Counted from the stretch's first letter, positions 24,679-36,627 are shown. The stretch is 64,000 nucleotides of DNA from Spironucleus salmonicida (GCA_000497125.2 CM035322.1:752001-816000); one strand, 5' to 3'. Translations and numbers: made by a program. The notes: generated by a model from the sequence alone, not told the origin.

Positions 24679-24688
24679 ATTATACAAT
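24679..24688 (-). promoter_or_regulatory. TATA-like element of cathepsin B copy 1
   Basis: On the minus strand ATTGTATAAT, 17 bases before the ATG at 24661; identical to the element of copy 2. Confidence 0.45.
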
Positions 24689-25045
24689 TGGGAAGGGGGA
24701 CCAACACGAGGGCCCTTCTTACCCAATGGGAGTGCCAGCCTAAATGCCGCTCTACGCCATCTCTAGTTTTCCACGGCGGCGCCCTGCTCCTTGTCAGGGA
24801 TCTGGGCGGCGCGCTCGTTCGTGGGCGAGGTCCAAGGAGCGTACCAGCAACAAGAACCTAGATAGGATGTGATCATGGGGAGAACAGAAGATCAGAGGAT
24901 GGATATTAGAAGGAGAAGATGATATGATTATGTGATAGATTGTTTTGGAATATTCGATTTATATTAGTATATATAGATTTACAGACGAAATAAATTGGTT
25001 TATATAATTAGATGCTAGAAATATTTGATTAAATGATAATATTAA

Positions 25046-25306
25046 TCACATATCATCATTCTTCAACTTAACTAATTACTCTAACGGTATTACATATGGT
25101 GTTGTATCTTGTTGTGGTACAAAAAATAAAGTGCTTTCATGCCGTATGATACCTATAGTAGGTATTTTTGGTAGCAAATTCACTGAATTTCTGGCACTTA
25201 CTTACTAAGATACTATGAGTGGTTATTCATATTCACTAGGTTATTACGTGTGTTCTACTTCCATCTATTTTTCGTCACTGCTAATAATAGAAGCGAGTAC
25301 ACCCAT
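25046..25306 (-). CDS. Met-Gly small protein (putative N-myristoylated), family member
   Basis: An 86-aa product starting MGVLASIISSDEKQ, an excellent N-myristoylation consensus with Ser-6. It nearly matches the opening of the protein at 21416. The middle is Gln/Glu-rich and includes TAA-TAA and TAG-TAA tandem Gln codons; the stop is TGA. No membrane helix. It lies just inside inverted repeat 1, in the unique spacer. Function unknown; a peripheral membrane role is inferred. Confidence 0.65.
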
Positions 25307-26098
25307 TTTTTAACAAATATAAAACTTATAATATATAACTTTATTTATTATATTATAATTTCTTCTACGAAATAAATAATTAGAATTTTATTTAATCTTT
25401 ATATATTTTTATATTGTAATATTACACTACAAATCATATCTAATAACCAATCGTAAATATTTATTATTTATTAGAAAGGAGTGTAAATTATAGCATATTT
25501 CTAAAAGAAACAGAAAGTGTTTCTGATTTTTTCATTGAATTAGTATTATTCATAAGTTGATAAAGTTTATAGAACAAATTTTTATAAAGAAAATAAAGTT
25601 TATTTTATTATTAATAGACTCATTCACTATTTATAGAAAGTATAGAAAGAGAAATATATAAGTAACTTAGTATAATAATTTAAGCAAAAATTAAAAATAT
25701 TTGGTATTTATTAGCGCTTCTGAATTTTTAAATTATCATTTCAAACATAAACTTTTATATTCATTTATTCGATTTTCGTCAACTGCATGAATAATTACTT
25801 GACATAAATTTTTAGTAATACTTTTATTGTATTTTTTACTTTATGAATTTAAAAATAATTTCGTATATAGGATTTATACTTTGGTAAATATAAGGTTTTG
25901 TTTATATAAAAATAATTTACATTGAATACAATAAATTAACTTACATATAATTATTTATAATAACTATAGTATAATCTCAAATTCACAAATACAGTATATT
26001 ATTAATTTATTATTATTTCATAACTAATATATATAAATAGGCTATATTATTTATAATAGAAATTAATAGAAGATCGTTATAATTTCCGCTTCACACTA
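25307..26098. other. AT-rich intergenic DNA
   Basis: Spacer upstream of the transporter gene, very AT-rich; no gene supported. Confidence 0.5.
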
Positions 26099-27829
26099 AT
26101 GAAAAAATCGCCGTTCAAGGCAAAAAAATAGTCTCCCATGCAAATAAATAAAGTCTAGTTACTTGGTACTATTCTGACACTTTCAAATACCATGATGGGG
26201 GCTGCATTGCTTTCTCTTCCCTATACATTTTCTAGAGTTGGATGGCCTCTAGCAATAGCAATTGCTGTTTTTGCATTTGTATTTTCGATTTTTGGATTCA
26301 TGGCTATCATTGACGCAGCTCATTATACGCAGTCCCCAACAATGCGTGGAATGATCAAGAGTATTTTTGGCAACATTGTAGCAACCATTATCGATAGTTG
26401 CATTGCCTTCATGTATTGCGGATATCTAGTTAGCTACATTTCAATCTGCTCTGACTACCTAGTTGTCTTTATTCAGGCAGTGTCTAGCTACCATTTTAAT
26501 CCAATTTACATGAAAATTTGTCTTTTCGCACCACTAGCGCCACTGACGATGCTAAGCAGCCCCAGTGCGCTCAGTAATGTGAGCGCCTTTGCAATCATCT
26601 TCATTGTCGTCACGGTTTTCGCCACTTTTAGCTACTTTATCAAGGGCCTTCAGGACACGACAACCGATATCGTCATCAATCAAGTGGTCAGCAATATCAA
26701 GCTTCCGAACCCACTTAATCTTGTAGCACCGGCTCATAAAAACCCGGGATATGCCTTCCTAGAGTTCATTCAGCGGATTCCGCTTTTCATGCCGCTTTTC
26801 GGCTGCCACGCCTCTATCCCGGTGCTCCTACACGACCTAGCAGGGCAGCCCAACTACCGCCGCTAGCTAATGAAGAAATCCTGCGTATTTGCGTGCATTC
26901 TAGTCTGTGTCCTCTATCTGCTGAATGCATTCAGCGCCTATTTCCTCTTCGGGCGCTAAATCGCCGGAAACGTGTTGCTCAGCTTCTCGCCCAAAAACTA
27001 CGTCATGACGACCGTTCGCCTCCTCTACGCCTTCGTCATCATGCTCTCCTACGTCGTTATAGTGTACCCGATCCGTGCTATTTTCATGGAATGGTTCAGG
27101 CTCGACCGCACGTCCAAAAAAGGCACTTTCGTCTTCTTTTCGATCGGCATTTTGCTGACGATTTTCGCGATCGGCGTCAGCATTCTGGTCCCTTCCATTG
27201 TGACCGTTTTTAACTCCGTGGCGGCGCTCTTCGGGATCGCCGTTTACTGGGTGATTCCGCTTATTGCGCGCTGGAAAAACCCCGAATTGTAGCGGAAATC
27301 GGGCGTCCCGAAAACTGACGACGCCGAGCAGCAGCAGCGCGCGAGCATTGCGATCCGCAGGCTGTCTTTAATCGGAGTTTTTGTGGCCCAGAACCGCAAA
27401 ATCGACTCCGCGTACCTCGCCGTAGATCGGGTGCGCTCCCGGAGCGAAATTCAGCACGAGATTGTCGAAAACGAGAGCCGCGAGCGCAGTAACACTGCAG
27501 GCGTCTTCGGGCCGTTTCAGGTCGGAAATGTCATCGCGTGCACCGTGAAATCTCGCTCGCGCTCGATCGCAGAGGCGCTGCCTACGTGCATTAACGACCA
27601 GATGGTCGATTTGCAGCACGAGGGGGAAACGACGATTTCGCAGGCAATGGCAGCGATTCACGAGGTCGAAATTGAGGTCTAGGCGGTCGAAATTGAAATT
27701 AGGGCGATTATGACCAAATCGCGGCTTATGGGGCTCTGCTGCGCGTGTTCGGTCATCGTGTGCATCAATTTGACGGCTTTTGTGCTCAGTACGTTTTTTG
27801 ACATGTCGAGTAGTAGATTCCCGACTTGA
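26099..27829 (+). CDS. amino-acid transporter, AAAP/SLC38 family
   Basis: A 576-aa multi-pass protein. The first helix carries the family hallmark TMMGAALLSLPYTFSRVGW, near residues 31-49. About ten further hydrophobic segments follow, then a long Arg/Glu/Gln-rich cytoplasmic insert of roughly 140 residues before one last helix (MGLCCACSVIVCINLTAF), an unusual arrangement for the family. It imports amino acids across the plasma or vacuole membrane by family analogy. TAG and TAA Gln codons occur at about 26129, 26156, 26867 and 26957. It stands alone within the spacer of inverted repeat 1. Substrate not predictable. Confidence 0.85.
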
Positions 27830-28032
27830 TTAAAAAAACATATACAATTTTACGGTTTCAACATGTAGTGTGAAGGAGTGGAAATATATACTATAACTAT
27901 ATAATAATTATTTGAGTATACGAAAAATTGTATACTTAACTTTTACGGTTATAGTACGAAAGTATAAAATAGATTTCCTGCAGTGAAAAATTATAATAAA
28001 GTATTGTAGTCGATATTTTTGTTTTTATTAAA

Positions 28033-29310
28033 ATGATGATTTTACTCGGGGTGTGTTTCTATGACACGTTCGACGAGACCAATATGTCAAAAGTTATACC
28101 TGCTGGCTATGCATTTATAACTGAGTCCGGCCTGGAGAATTACATGTCAAAAAATTAGCTGGGCGTCTTGTCAAGTTTAGCTGGCGAAGTCTTGATTGAT
28201 TCACTTGAAATACCTATATTAGCCTTCAAGATCAATCTTGATAATTTGATAATTAAGGATATTAACCCTCCCTCTGTTAAAATAGTCCTTAACCCAATGA
28301 AGCAACAAGGATCTTTGTAATTCTCAAATTTATCATTTTATCTTTCTCTTGAGTTTTCAATAAACCAACAAACATGGCCATTTTTGACTGATGCGGGTAT
28401 TGGTCAAATTAGTCTCATTAATGTTGAGCTTTCTACAACTTTAAAGTTTGTGGCTTCTGAGTGCAAAGATATGTATAATTTTCTGAGAGTTGGTCAATAA
28501 TTTAAAATTAAAGAACTTACAATGACACTATCTGGGTCTCTAAGTTACATTTATAATTCTATCTTATCTTTGCTTTAAGATGTACTTATTAACTAACTTA
28601 ATGGTCCACTTGGAAATTCAATAGTTGATATTCTTATTACATCTCTTAACTCTCAAATGGATGTTTGGTATAATAGAGCCGGTGTTAGTGGATCTATGAC
28701 TATTAGTGATGGAAGATGGCTTCATGCACCATATATTGTTGATCGTGGAATTTATTTGGATATATCATTCTAAAGATGTTAATTGGTATCGAATACAACT
28801 ACTGGAGATCGCTGCATCGGGAATTATTCAGAATAAATGTTAGAAAAACCTAATTTTTTGACAAATTCTGAACTTTAAACCTATGCATCTAGAACTGCTT
28901 TTAACGCAGGATTTAGTCTATTCAAAGAATAGTAGAAAATTTTAACTATTTAGTCAGATATTTATTAAATTAATATTATTAATTTAACCTAATTTACTAA
29001 TATAGGAGCAAAAATATTAATTGAGCTCTAAAAGGGTGAAAATATTTTTACTGCGATATTTTTTAGTAACATTACTGCTAAAGAAGTAAATAAAAAAGAT
29101 TATATGTTTTAATTACATTTTGATCGGTATATCATGACATCAGAAAACTTCTCTCCATTAATTTAGTCTTCAGTAACTGAAATTTTAACTAAATAGTTTT
29201 ATAACTATCAACTTACCTATACAAATATGGAGAACTATGATTGGAAAACTTTCTTCATTATATATATTAACCATGACTGGATATCGTCTAATGTAGATTT
29301 ATTAAAATGA
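28033..29310 (+). CDS. BPI/LBP/CETP-superfamily lipid-binding protein
   Basis: A 425-aa protein. It has a short hydrophobic start, then the TESGLENYMSK and LGVLSS openings typical of the N-terminal BPI barrel, a conserved Cys pair (around residues 140 and 255), the central SLLQDVLINQLNGPLG helix region, and a second barrel-like half. BPI-like proteins bind lipids such as lipopolysaccharide; Giardia has several secreted ones. The gene is AT-rich with more than twenty TAA/TAG Gln codons and stops at TGA. It follows the transporter gene in the same direction. A signal peptide is weak, so secretion is inferred from the family. Confidence 0.7.
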
Positions 29311-29660
29311 GTTATTTATTTTTACTTTAACCTTAATTACCACAATGTAATTATATTAGCTAACTGATGAAATCCACATTATAACATATTGATATTCTTA
29401 TTCAGCAATAGATACAAGCATTAAGAGTAATATTTACCTCAATGAAATTCATACTATATCATGTACAATCTTATCAAAAGTTAGTATCTAGGTTCTTGTT
29501 GCTGGTACGCTCCTTGGACCTCGCCCACGAACGAGCGCGCCGCCCAGATCCCTGACAAGGAGCAGGGCGCCGCCGTGGAAAACTAGAGATGGCGTAGAGC
29601 GGCATTTAGGCTGGCACTCCCATTGGGTAAGAAGGGCCCTCGTGTTGGTCCCCCTTCCCA

Positions 29661-29670
29661 ATTGTATAAT
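29661..29670 (+). promoter_or_regulatory. TATA-like element of cathepsin B copy 2
   Basis: ATTGTATAAT, 17 bases before the ATG at 29688, the only AT-rich string in a GC-rich leader. Its spacing to the start matches that at 15803 and 50607. Confidence 0.45.
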
Positions 29671-29687
29671 CTCGGCACCTTCCGCAA

Positions 29688-30521
29688 ATGCTGCTCACCC
29701 TCGCCGACGCCATGCTGCGCGAGCTCCAGGCCCACTCCGGCCTCCGCTGGGTCCCGGGCGCCCCCACCGTCAGGCGTCCCCTCCTGCCCAGACCGCACGC
29801 GGGCCCCGCCCCGGAACGCTACGCCGCCTTCGTGCCCTCGGACGGCGCCCTCCCGCTTGAGCACCTCTGGCCCGCGCTGCGCCCCGAGTGCTCCGGGCCG
29901 GACACCGTCAGGGACCAGGGCAGCTGCGGCTCCTGCTGGGCCTTCTCCGCGGTGGACCAGCTCGCGGACAACCGCTGCATCGCCGGCGCGGCCCGCACGG
30001 CGCTCTCGGAGCAGTACGTGGTGTCCTGCAACACCCAGGGGCAGGAGGGCTGCAACGGCGGCTGGCTGCTCCTGGCCCAGCAGTTCCTGGTCCGCACGGG
30101 CACTGTCGCGGACGCCTGCGCTCCCTACACCTCCGGGCGCTCCGGGGCCACCGGGAAGTGCCCGAGGCGCTGCGAGGACCGCTCCCCCCTGCGCTTCCAC
30201 CGGGGCGCGGCGTTCGAGTACGTATGCCAGAGCGAGCGCAGCATCATGGAGGCGCTGCTCCGCGGCACCGTGCAGACCGCCTTCACCGTGTACGGCGACT
30301 TCGACTACTACCACTCGGGCGTCTACTAGCACGTCAGCGGCGGGGTGGAGGGCTCGCACGCCGTCATGCTCGTGGGATGGGGCGTGGAGAACGACACCCC
30401 GTACTGGCTCCTCAAGAACAGCTGGGGCAGCACCTGGGGCGAGGGCGGCTACTTCAAGATGATCCGCGGCGTGAACGAGTGCAACGTGGAGGACGTGTGC
30501 TTCCTCATCGTACCTGAGTGA
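29688..30521 (+). CDS. cathepsin B-like cysteine protease, copy 2
   Basis: Near-identical to copy 1, with the same catalytic Cys-83, His-224 and Asn-244 and the same length. Codon 214 is TAG (30327-30329) where copy 1 has GAG. In this genome that is Gln for Glu, not a truncation: the frame goes on through the catalytic His and Asn to the same TGA. Residue 214 lies ten residues before the catalytic His, so specificity could change slightly. Because the copies diverge only by a few substitutions, the duplication is recent or homogenised. Confidence 0.9.
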
Positions 30522-30544
30522 GAGGGTAGGTATTCGGATAATTT

Positions 30545-31542
30545 TATTGTTTCTTTTATGTTAAATCTATTTATAAAATGATGTTAGAATAATTTTATTA
30601 GACATATTGTTTTAAAGGAAACTTATGAAAAATTTCGGATTACTATTTACTCTTAATATTATTCCTTTATATAGAAAAAGTAATTTTTGAATAATTATTT
30701 AGAGTAACTTTTGACATTTCACTTATTTTTTATTGCTATATTAGGTTTATATTTAATTTATACTGTTATAATCATATAAATTTAAGTAAGAAATGAATGT
30801 TTGAGTAATTAGGAATTAGTATACTATTAAATCTTATAATTATTATATTACTATTAGTCAATTCATATTTCCACAGTTTCTAAATACATTCAAAAGAGAT
30901 GTCATCCTATATTAATTCCAAAAAATAATAAGTTTTCTAATCTCATAGATATCTTATGAAAATTATTAATCCATCTAATTATAACTGGTTTTATCTTCCA
31001 GTGATATCTTCTTTAATTAATTTTCATTTTGGATTTAGATAAATTATTTTTACTCATTTAATGAAAATATGGGTATAAAGGCATACAAAATTATCTTTTT
31101 TATGATATATAATAAGTTAATGTAACAATACGACCTTATAAACTATCATTAGTGGTATAATACCAAACAAATTAAGATTTGACTCAAGTTATAACGTTTC
31201 AAATAGATTTTTCGCTCATTAAGTCATTATAATGATTTATACACTTATTTTAATCAGATTTCTTATATATTCATTAAGAGTGCAATCAAAACTTGCTAAA
31301 GATCACAATTTTTATTAAATATCAAAGTATAATGATTTAAAAATATTAACAGTAATCATATTGTTAATAAATAATGTTAATCTATTTGTATAATAGTATT
31401 GCATCTAATATAATGATAGCAGAGAATTAAAAAATATTAATATACTAGGAAAATAATACTATAATAATATATATGGTAGGAAAGAAATATAATTTAGTAT
31501 ATTATTATTTTATCTATATATTATAGTCTTTTTAAACATTAA
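30545..31542. other. AT-rich intergenic DNA
   Basis: About 1 kb without a supported gene. A 68-codon frame from 30899 to a TGA at 31103 exists but has no feature that separates it from chance. Confidence 0.45.
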
Positions 31543-31932
31543 ATGTTGCTACTATTGTCAGAGTTATCAATTCGTGGCTATAAAAACACCTCCTATGAAG
31601 TTGATTCAGATCATATTTCTATGATAAATTCATTCCAAAAATCTCGTATTTTAATTTTTCATGGGCCATGGTGCTCAGACTGTTAGAAACGTCTCCCAGA
31701 ACTGATTAGTTTCGTTGATTCCATGACAGACTAACACCATGTCCAATCTGTAAGACTAGATCATAGTAAAAAAGATAAAAATGGCCTCTCGGACAAATAC
31801 AAAATCTCAAAAATTCCAACAGTTTTGGTAATTGGTAACGGGAAGCGTTGCAGAATAACAGAACAATATAACCTATCTTGGGAAGCTGACATTAACAAAT
31901 GCTTAAAGTCAGTATGGACAGATGAACTTTGA
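31543..31932 (+). CDS. thioredoxin-like protein
   Basis: A 129-aa thioredoxin fold. The redox motif is WCSDC (Cys-44 and Cys-47) in HGPWCSDCQKR, and the cis-Pro loop is KIPTVLVI. The frame uses TAG (31684) directly after the second active-site Cys, and TAA, as Gln. The length and single domain fit a cytosolic thiol-disulfide reductase. The Ser-Asp inside CxxC differs from classical Gly-Pro, so it may be a thioredoxin-related rather than a canonical thioredoxin. Confidence 0.8.
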
Positions 31933-32055
31933 GTATTTATTCATTTTTATAATTTTATATTATTATTACTATTAGCCTATTATTATCCGAATAATTTATT
32001 TTCAACCCCTCCCAAATCTGTATATTATTAAATATCATATTGTTTCCCTTCTAAA

Positions 32056-34953
32056 ATGGATTTTGATTTAGACGATCTCGATAACGAATACGAGGAAATG
32101 TACGAGATTTACAAGGAAGAAGAAGACTGCAGAACCGACATAGATCTATTGTAGGAAAGCTACGAGATTTCTTTGGCTGCATTTGAGGAATTTGATAACG
32201 ACCCAATCAGCAAGTTTGCAGAGCAGTACTACTCGGATTTCTTTCTTTTCAGGATCGTGGCACTTCGAAGAGTGCCTGGCATCATCGCCGCCTCCGATCT
32301 GTCAATTTTCCGAAACAAAATCTACTCAATTCTGATACAGACAGCGACTACTTTTACGGACGAATTCGAGTTCTCGGACCGCATTCCGAGCTTCCAGGAG
32401 CTGATTTCGCGGGAAAGCGCGCCTGCGCAGCTCGCCAGCGACCCGGTGGATGCCCAGTTCCTGAATGCGCCGCTACACATCGAGAATCAGCTGCACATCG
32501 AAAAGTGCCTAATCCTGGAGCTGATACCGCAATTTTTTCACTCCATTTTCTACAAATCCCAGGAATTCCAGATTCAGCTCAAAAACGTCCTAGAATTCGT
32601 TTTTCCACTCCTTCTCGCTCTCGTCAAGTCAACCGCCTCCATAAAGTTCATCAGTCGCTGTTACGACATTCTCTTCGATGTGATGGTCGAAATTCGGTCA
32701 AAAACTGAAGGGAACCGCTCCCGATTCGACAAATTCCAGCAAAATCGCTCCCTGCTGCCCAGGAACGTCCAGGAGCTCCTGGGCGAGTTCTACGAGATTT
32801 CGATGCAATATTTCGTTCTTTTTCCGTTCCTTTTCAGCCAAATTGTCAATTTTCGCGTCCAGGGAAGCGCCTGCGCGGCGATAATCAGCGCCCGCGCGCT
32901 CGTGGGGCTGCACGTTTTCGGTGCGGACAGCTACCGCTACCTGCGGGAATCCACGTTCCCTCACGAGGAAAACGCGGACGAGTTTCTGGCCGCTGAGCCC
33001 GAAATCAGTACTGAAAAATACAATATAATACTGCAGATAATCCGAAAATTTCCGCTCCAATTTAACGATTTTTACCTGAAAATTATCGTCAAATTCGCGA
33101 AGTTTCTGCCCTCGAAAACGACGATTCCACTCCTCACGGTGCTCGTGAAGCAGCTCTCGGGGCGGCCCGTGTACACCGAGTTCCTGGTACAAGTCACGCG
33201 CCCGCTCTACACGTTCCAGGGCTCGTTTACGCAGCACTACTACACGCTCATCCAGCACAACAACGAGCAGAGCTGCGAGTTCTCGCTACAGGCGCCGCAT
33301 GTGAACTACAGCAACCAGCAGCTGAACTTGACTGCGCTCTCAGCGATTCTGGAGCGTCAGAATCTCGACTGCAAGTTCCGCAGCATCCAGGACGAGATTG
33401 TGAGCGTTCTCATGAAAAACGACGGCGATTTGAAGCTAAAAATTCCGTTTTTCCTGGCCTCTCTGCTGCGGAACGCGAGCTTCAGCACGAAAATGAACGT
33501 GGGCGAATTCTACTACAAAAAGGTATTTTCGGCTGACAAAAAGCTCGTGCAGCAGTACATCAAGAATCTGGGCATCTTCCTGCAGGTTTTTTCAAATCTG
33601 AACACAGATGATATAATAATCGACAATTTTTAGATCCAGCTCCAGACAGTGTATAAGTTGGTGCAGCTATTTCTCGACCTCTCGGGGCGCGTTTTCGCGT
33701 TCTCCGAGCTCAAAATCCACATAAACGACCACGAGAAGTTCTACGACTTCTTCATCGGGCACAACATCCAGAACCTGCCAAAAATTTGCGGCATTTTCCT
33801 GCAGCTGAAGGCGCTCGAGTTCCGCGTCCTGGGCGCGAGCCAGCTGCTGGGCGCGCAGCAGCTCAGGGAGTACCAGGACGCGCTGGGGAGCTTCCTGCTG
33901 AAGCGCTTCCAGCCCACGTGCCCGCTCAGCCTGCGCTACGCGCTCGCCAAGGAGCTGCTGCGGAGCCCCCAGAACTTCCGAGACGTCCTGGGCGAGGCCA
34001 AGCTCGGAACCCTCTTCGTTAGCGTCCTTTTAGAGCTTGTAAACATAGATTAAATGCCGGCCCTTTTGGCTTAGGAGTAGGAGGCGTCGCTTTGGTCAGC
34101 GATCCAGCCCCGATTTCGCGAGTTCGCCCAGGTTCTACTCCGGACTCAACCGAATTTGACCCGACGCGAATTCGGCTCCGTAGCGATTTCGTGCGGGCAG
34201 TACCGCTCGCGCGTGCTCTACGCGGACGCGTTCCCGCAGCTGCTGTTCAAGTTTGCGGGTTTCGGGGCGTTTCCGGCCGTTTTCGCGTCCGTGGAGCAGA
34301 TCGTTTTGGACCTCCTGCGGGACCCCGTCCGGAAGGTGCGCACCGCCGTCAGCCGCCAGCTGGGGGTCCTCCTGGGCGAAATCGTGGCCCGCGCGTTCGA
34401 TTCCGCGTGCCTCCTGCAGTTCCTGGACCGCCTGCTGAGCGCCTCGCGCTGCACGATCGAAACGCGCTGCCTGGTCGTAAATGTGCTCTATAACGCCGTC
34501 CGCGTCGCTGGCTGCTGCGATTTCGCGTTTCCGCTGCTCTAGCGCCTCTGCAGGTCGCATTTCATCGTCAAAGCGACCGTGGTCAAGTCGCTAGCGTACC
34601 TGGCCCGAAACCGCGTTTTTTGCGTGTTTTCGGGCGAAATTCAGGGGCTGAGGGGGGATTTGGTGGGGAAGAATGTGGAGGATGTGGAGGGGAGGGGGGA
34701 TGTGGAGGTTGGGAAGAATGATGGGAAGAGTGATGGGAACGATGGGAACGATTTGTTGGGGAAAAATGATGGGAAGAGTGATGGGAACGATGGGAAGAAT
34801 GATGGCGTGGGGGAGACCGACCAGGCAATCCTCATGTTCGACGGGTACTATATGCAGGAGCTGGAGCGGTGGTTGGCGGAGGGGGGAGAATAAGGGGAGG
34901 AATAAGAATAAGGAGAATAAGGAGAAGGAGAAGGAGATTTGGTGGTGGAGTGA
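32056..34953 (+). CDS. HEAT-repeat protein, PP4R1/PP2A-A-like
   Basis: A 965-aa alpha-helical repeat protein with an acidic start (MDFDLDDLDNEYEEM). Helix-pair repeats run to about residue 870; LRDPVRKVRTAVSRQLGVLLGEI is a good HEAT unit. The pattern resembles regulatory subunits of PP2A/PP4-type phosphatases, a tentative call. The C-terminus carries a tandem repeat around GKNDGKSDGND and then a Glu/Gln run coded by GAA, GAG, TAA and GGA. The frame is broken by in-frame TAG or TAA at 32152, 33631, 34051, 34072, 34540 and 34891 onwards, all Gln. Its last 120 or so codons are duplicated at 54955-55309. Confidence 0.65.
34706..34805 (+). repeat. in-frame minisatellite in HEAT protein tail
   Basis: About 40-base units of the type gggaagaatgatgggaagag followed by tgatgggaacgatgggaacg give GKNDGKSDGND repeats. 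In the duplicated fragment at 55100-55145 the array is contracted and partly replaced. Confidence 0.75.
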
Positions 34954-35207
34954 GGGGAGTGAGTGGGGATGAATGGATGGATGGAGGCAGGTAGGTAGGA
35001 GTTGCGGTTTCTTGGGTTAATTCGGCGTGGATTGTAGTAAATGTGTGTTAGAACGTTTTTAGAAGCATGAGAAACGTGGGATTTGGTATTTTTGAAGCGC
35101 GCGGAGGTAGGTCTGCAGCGGAGGTGAATAAACGCAGAAATCGAAAAACTGAATTTATGAAGTATGCTAATAATACGGTAATAAATGCATTGCCTGGATA
35201 CTCGTAA

Positions 35208-35426
35208 ATGAACACAATCCAGCGCAGCCTATCGCAAATAGCGAATAAGTCTTAGGAAGACTTTCAGACCGAATTGCTGGAGAACAACGCCCTGACTGCG
35301 CACGACATCAACGCCGCAGTAGATCCGGTTAAATGTAAGCACGACGGGGTCTACGTTTCGCACGATAGCCTGGTCATGAACACCACGCACAGGAACACGC
35401 TGATGATGAGCTTCGCGCTGGAGTGA
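35208..35426 (+). CDS. 72-aa paralogous small protein, member 2
   Basis: Same length as the protein at 1477 and aligned without gaps. Residue 16 is coded TAG (35253-35255) where the 1477 gene has CAG. Hydrophilic, GC-rich, ends FALE then TGA. Identical in protein sequence to the copy at 55564. It sits about 250 bases after the HEAT gene in the same direction and tail-to-tail with the Myb pair. Family unknown. Confidence 0.75.
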
Positions 35427-35950
35427 GGTTCGGTATCTCCGCTTGGCACAGCCACATACTGCCCTAAACTCGCAGTGAGCTAAAGTCCCGGCGCAGGAGA
35501 CTGGTGCTAGGCCATGCTCGGCTGCCGCTTTAGGAGTCTTAGTAAGTAGAATGATCGCGAATGGGAAACCTGGGTCTGCTAAATGGTGCAGTGGGCGCAG
35601 CCAAATGGCGGGTAGAGCGCAAGTGAGCATATCGGTATTAAATGGAATGGGCGAGTTAACTCGAGTCCGGCGCGGCCTTCGCCAGCTCATGTTCGGCAGC
35701 CCGTGCCAGTGTTGCCTCTCCCGCTGTGTCTAGGGGGCTGGCTGTGCACACCTAGCGGTCGGAGGCGCCGCGAGTCCAGGCAGCCTGTCTTCCGGCTCAC
35801 TGGTGTGCCTGCCGTAGCGGTGCTATCGGCCGTGAATTTATCAGCTCTCCCTAGTTCTCTGCAGTAAGCCGCAACGGCCCGCCCGCCTGCCTGGGCGACT
35901 CGGGCCTTCCATTCCGCGCGATGTTACCCAAATATTATACAATTCTAGTC

Positions 35951-36358
35951 TCACTCCGAAAGGCCCATCTCGACGGCCCGCAGCCGCACCGCCAGCTCCG
36001 TGGTAGCCAGGGCCGCGGCGATCTCGCTGTCCGCCAGCCCATCTGCGCGCAGCAGCCTGAGCTTGTGGTCCTCCTCCGCGGAGAAGGCGTCGTCTCCGAG
36101 GCGGAAGCTCAGCACGCGGCGCCAGTGCTGGGACACCTGGGAGCCGGCGCGCAGGGGGCACCGCGCCTGCGTGGAGACAGCGGCGGCGATGTCGGCCCAG
36201 GGCGTGCAGGGCCTGGCCCGCATGACGCTCGAGAGGGTGGCGTCCTCAGCGGCGGTCCAGGTGGAGGCGCGCATGGGCTTGCTGGCCCTGGGGGCGACCG
36301 CGGTCTTCGCGCAGTAGATAATCCCCGAGATCTGCTCGAGTACCTCGCTAAAATCCAT
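35951..36358 (-). CDS. Myb-like two-repeat DNA-binding protein, copy A
   Basis: A 135-aa protein with two SANT/Myb-like units. The first is STWTAAEDATLSSVMRAR... ending SQVSQHWRRVL (about residues 33-85). The second starts FSAEEDHKLRLLRADGL and ends AVRLRAVEMGL (93-132). Trp and acidic positions of helix 1 and the basic recognition helix are visible. A small nuclear transcription factor is likely; stand-alone Myb proteins are the main transcription factors in diplomonads. The start at 36358 (MDFSEV) was chosen because the frame upstream lies in the leader. GC-rich, no TAR codons. Confidence 0.8.
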   Translation of the reverse strand: MDFSEVLEQISGIIYCAKTAVAPRASKPMRASTWTAAEDATLSSVMRARPCTPWADIAAAVSTQARCPLRAGSQVSQHWRRVLSFRLGDDAFSAEEDHKLRLLRADGLADSEIAAALATTELAVRLRAVEMGLSE

Positions 36359-36627
36359 TTGGTGGAGGGGTGTTTCTAAGTATCTCGGGGCGGGACCCAA
36401 AGAGGAGGTGGGCCCACACTACCGGAGCGGGGTGTTATTCTCTGGGTATTACTGCGAGAAAGGAACAATGCGACGCGGTTTGATTTTAAAAATACTACAA
36501 ATCGTATTGTGGGGGATTCTGGGTAAAAACCGATCGGCCAGTTTCGTAGAAAAAGTGCGGATCTTTAACGTCGTACCCCCTTGTACGCACCATACCGCGG
36601 GTTGCAGCCAGATTGAGTACTAAGGTA

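Larger units (their letters stand above)
23805..24864. repeat. inverted repeat 1, left arm (1060 bp)
   Basis: Reverse complement of 29485-30544 with no length difference and only a handful of substitutions. It covers a whole cathepsin B gene, its TATA-like element and about 200 bases further upstream. The arm ends abruptly in AT-rich DNA on both sides. The arms are separated by 4620 bases. Confidence 0.95.
29485..30544. repeat. inverted repeat 1, right arm (1060 bp)
   Basis: Mirror of 23805-24864 (positions sum to 54349). Boundaries are sharp: identity stops within one base of both ends. Confidence 0.95.

Noticed and set aside
23990-24766. 258-codon GC-rich open frame antisense to cathepsin B (mirrored at 29583-30359)
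   Set aside because: A shadow produced by high third-position GC in the real protease gene; Arg/Ala/Gly-rich with no domain.
30327-30329. TAG as a nonsense mutation turning cathepsin B copy 2 into a pseudogene
   Set aside because: TAG is Gln in this genome; the frame continues through catalytic His and Asn to the same TGA.
35229-35690. 153-codon minus-strand frame and its copy at 55585-56046
   Set aside because: Overlaps the conserved 72-aa gene on the other strand and ends at a TAG rather than TGA; no family.
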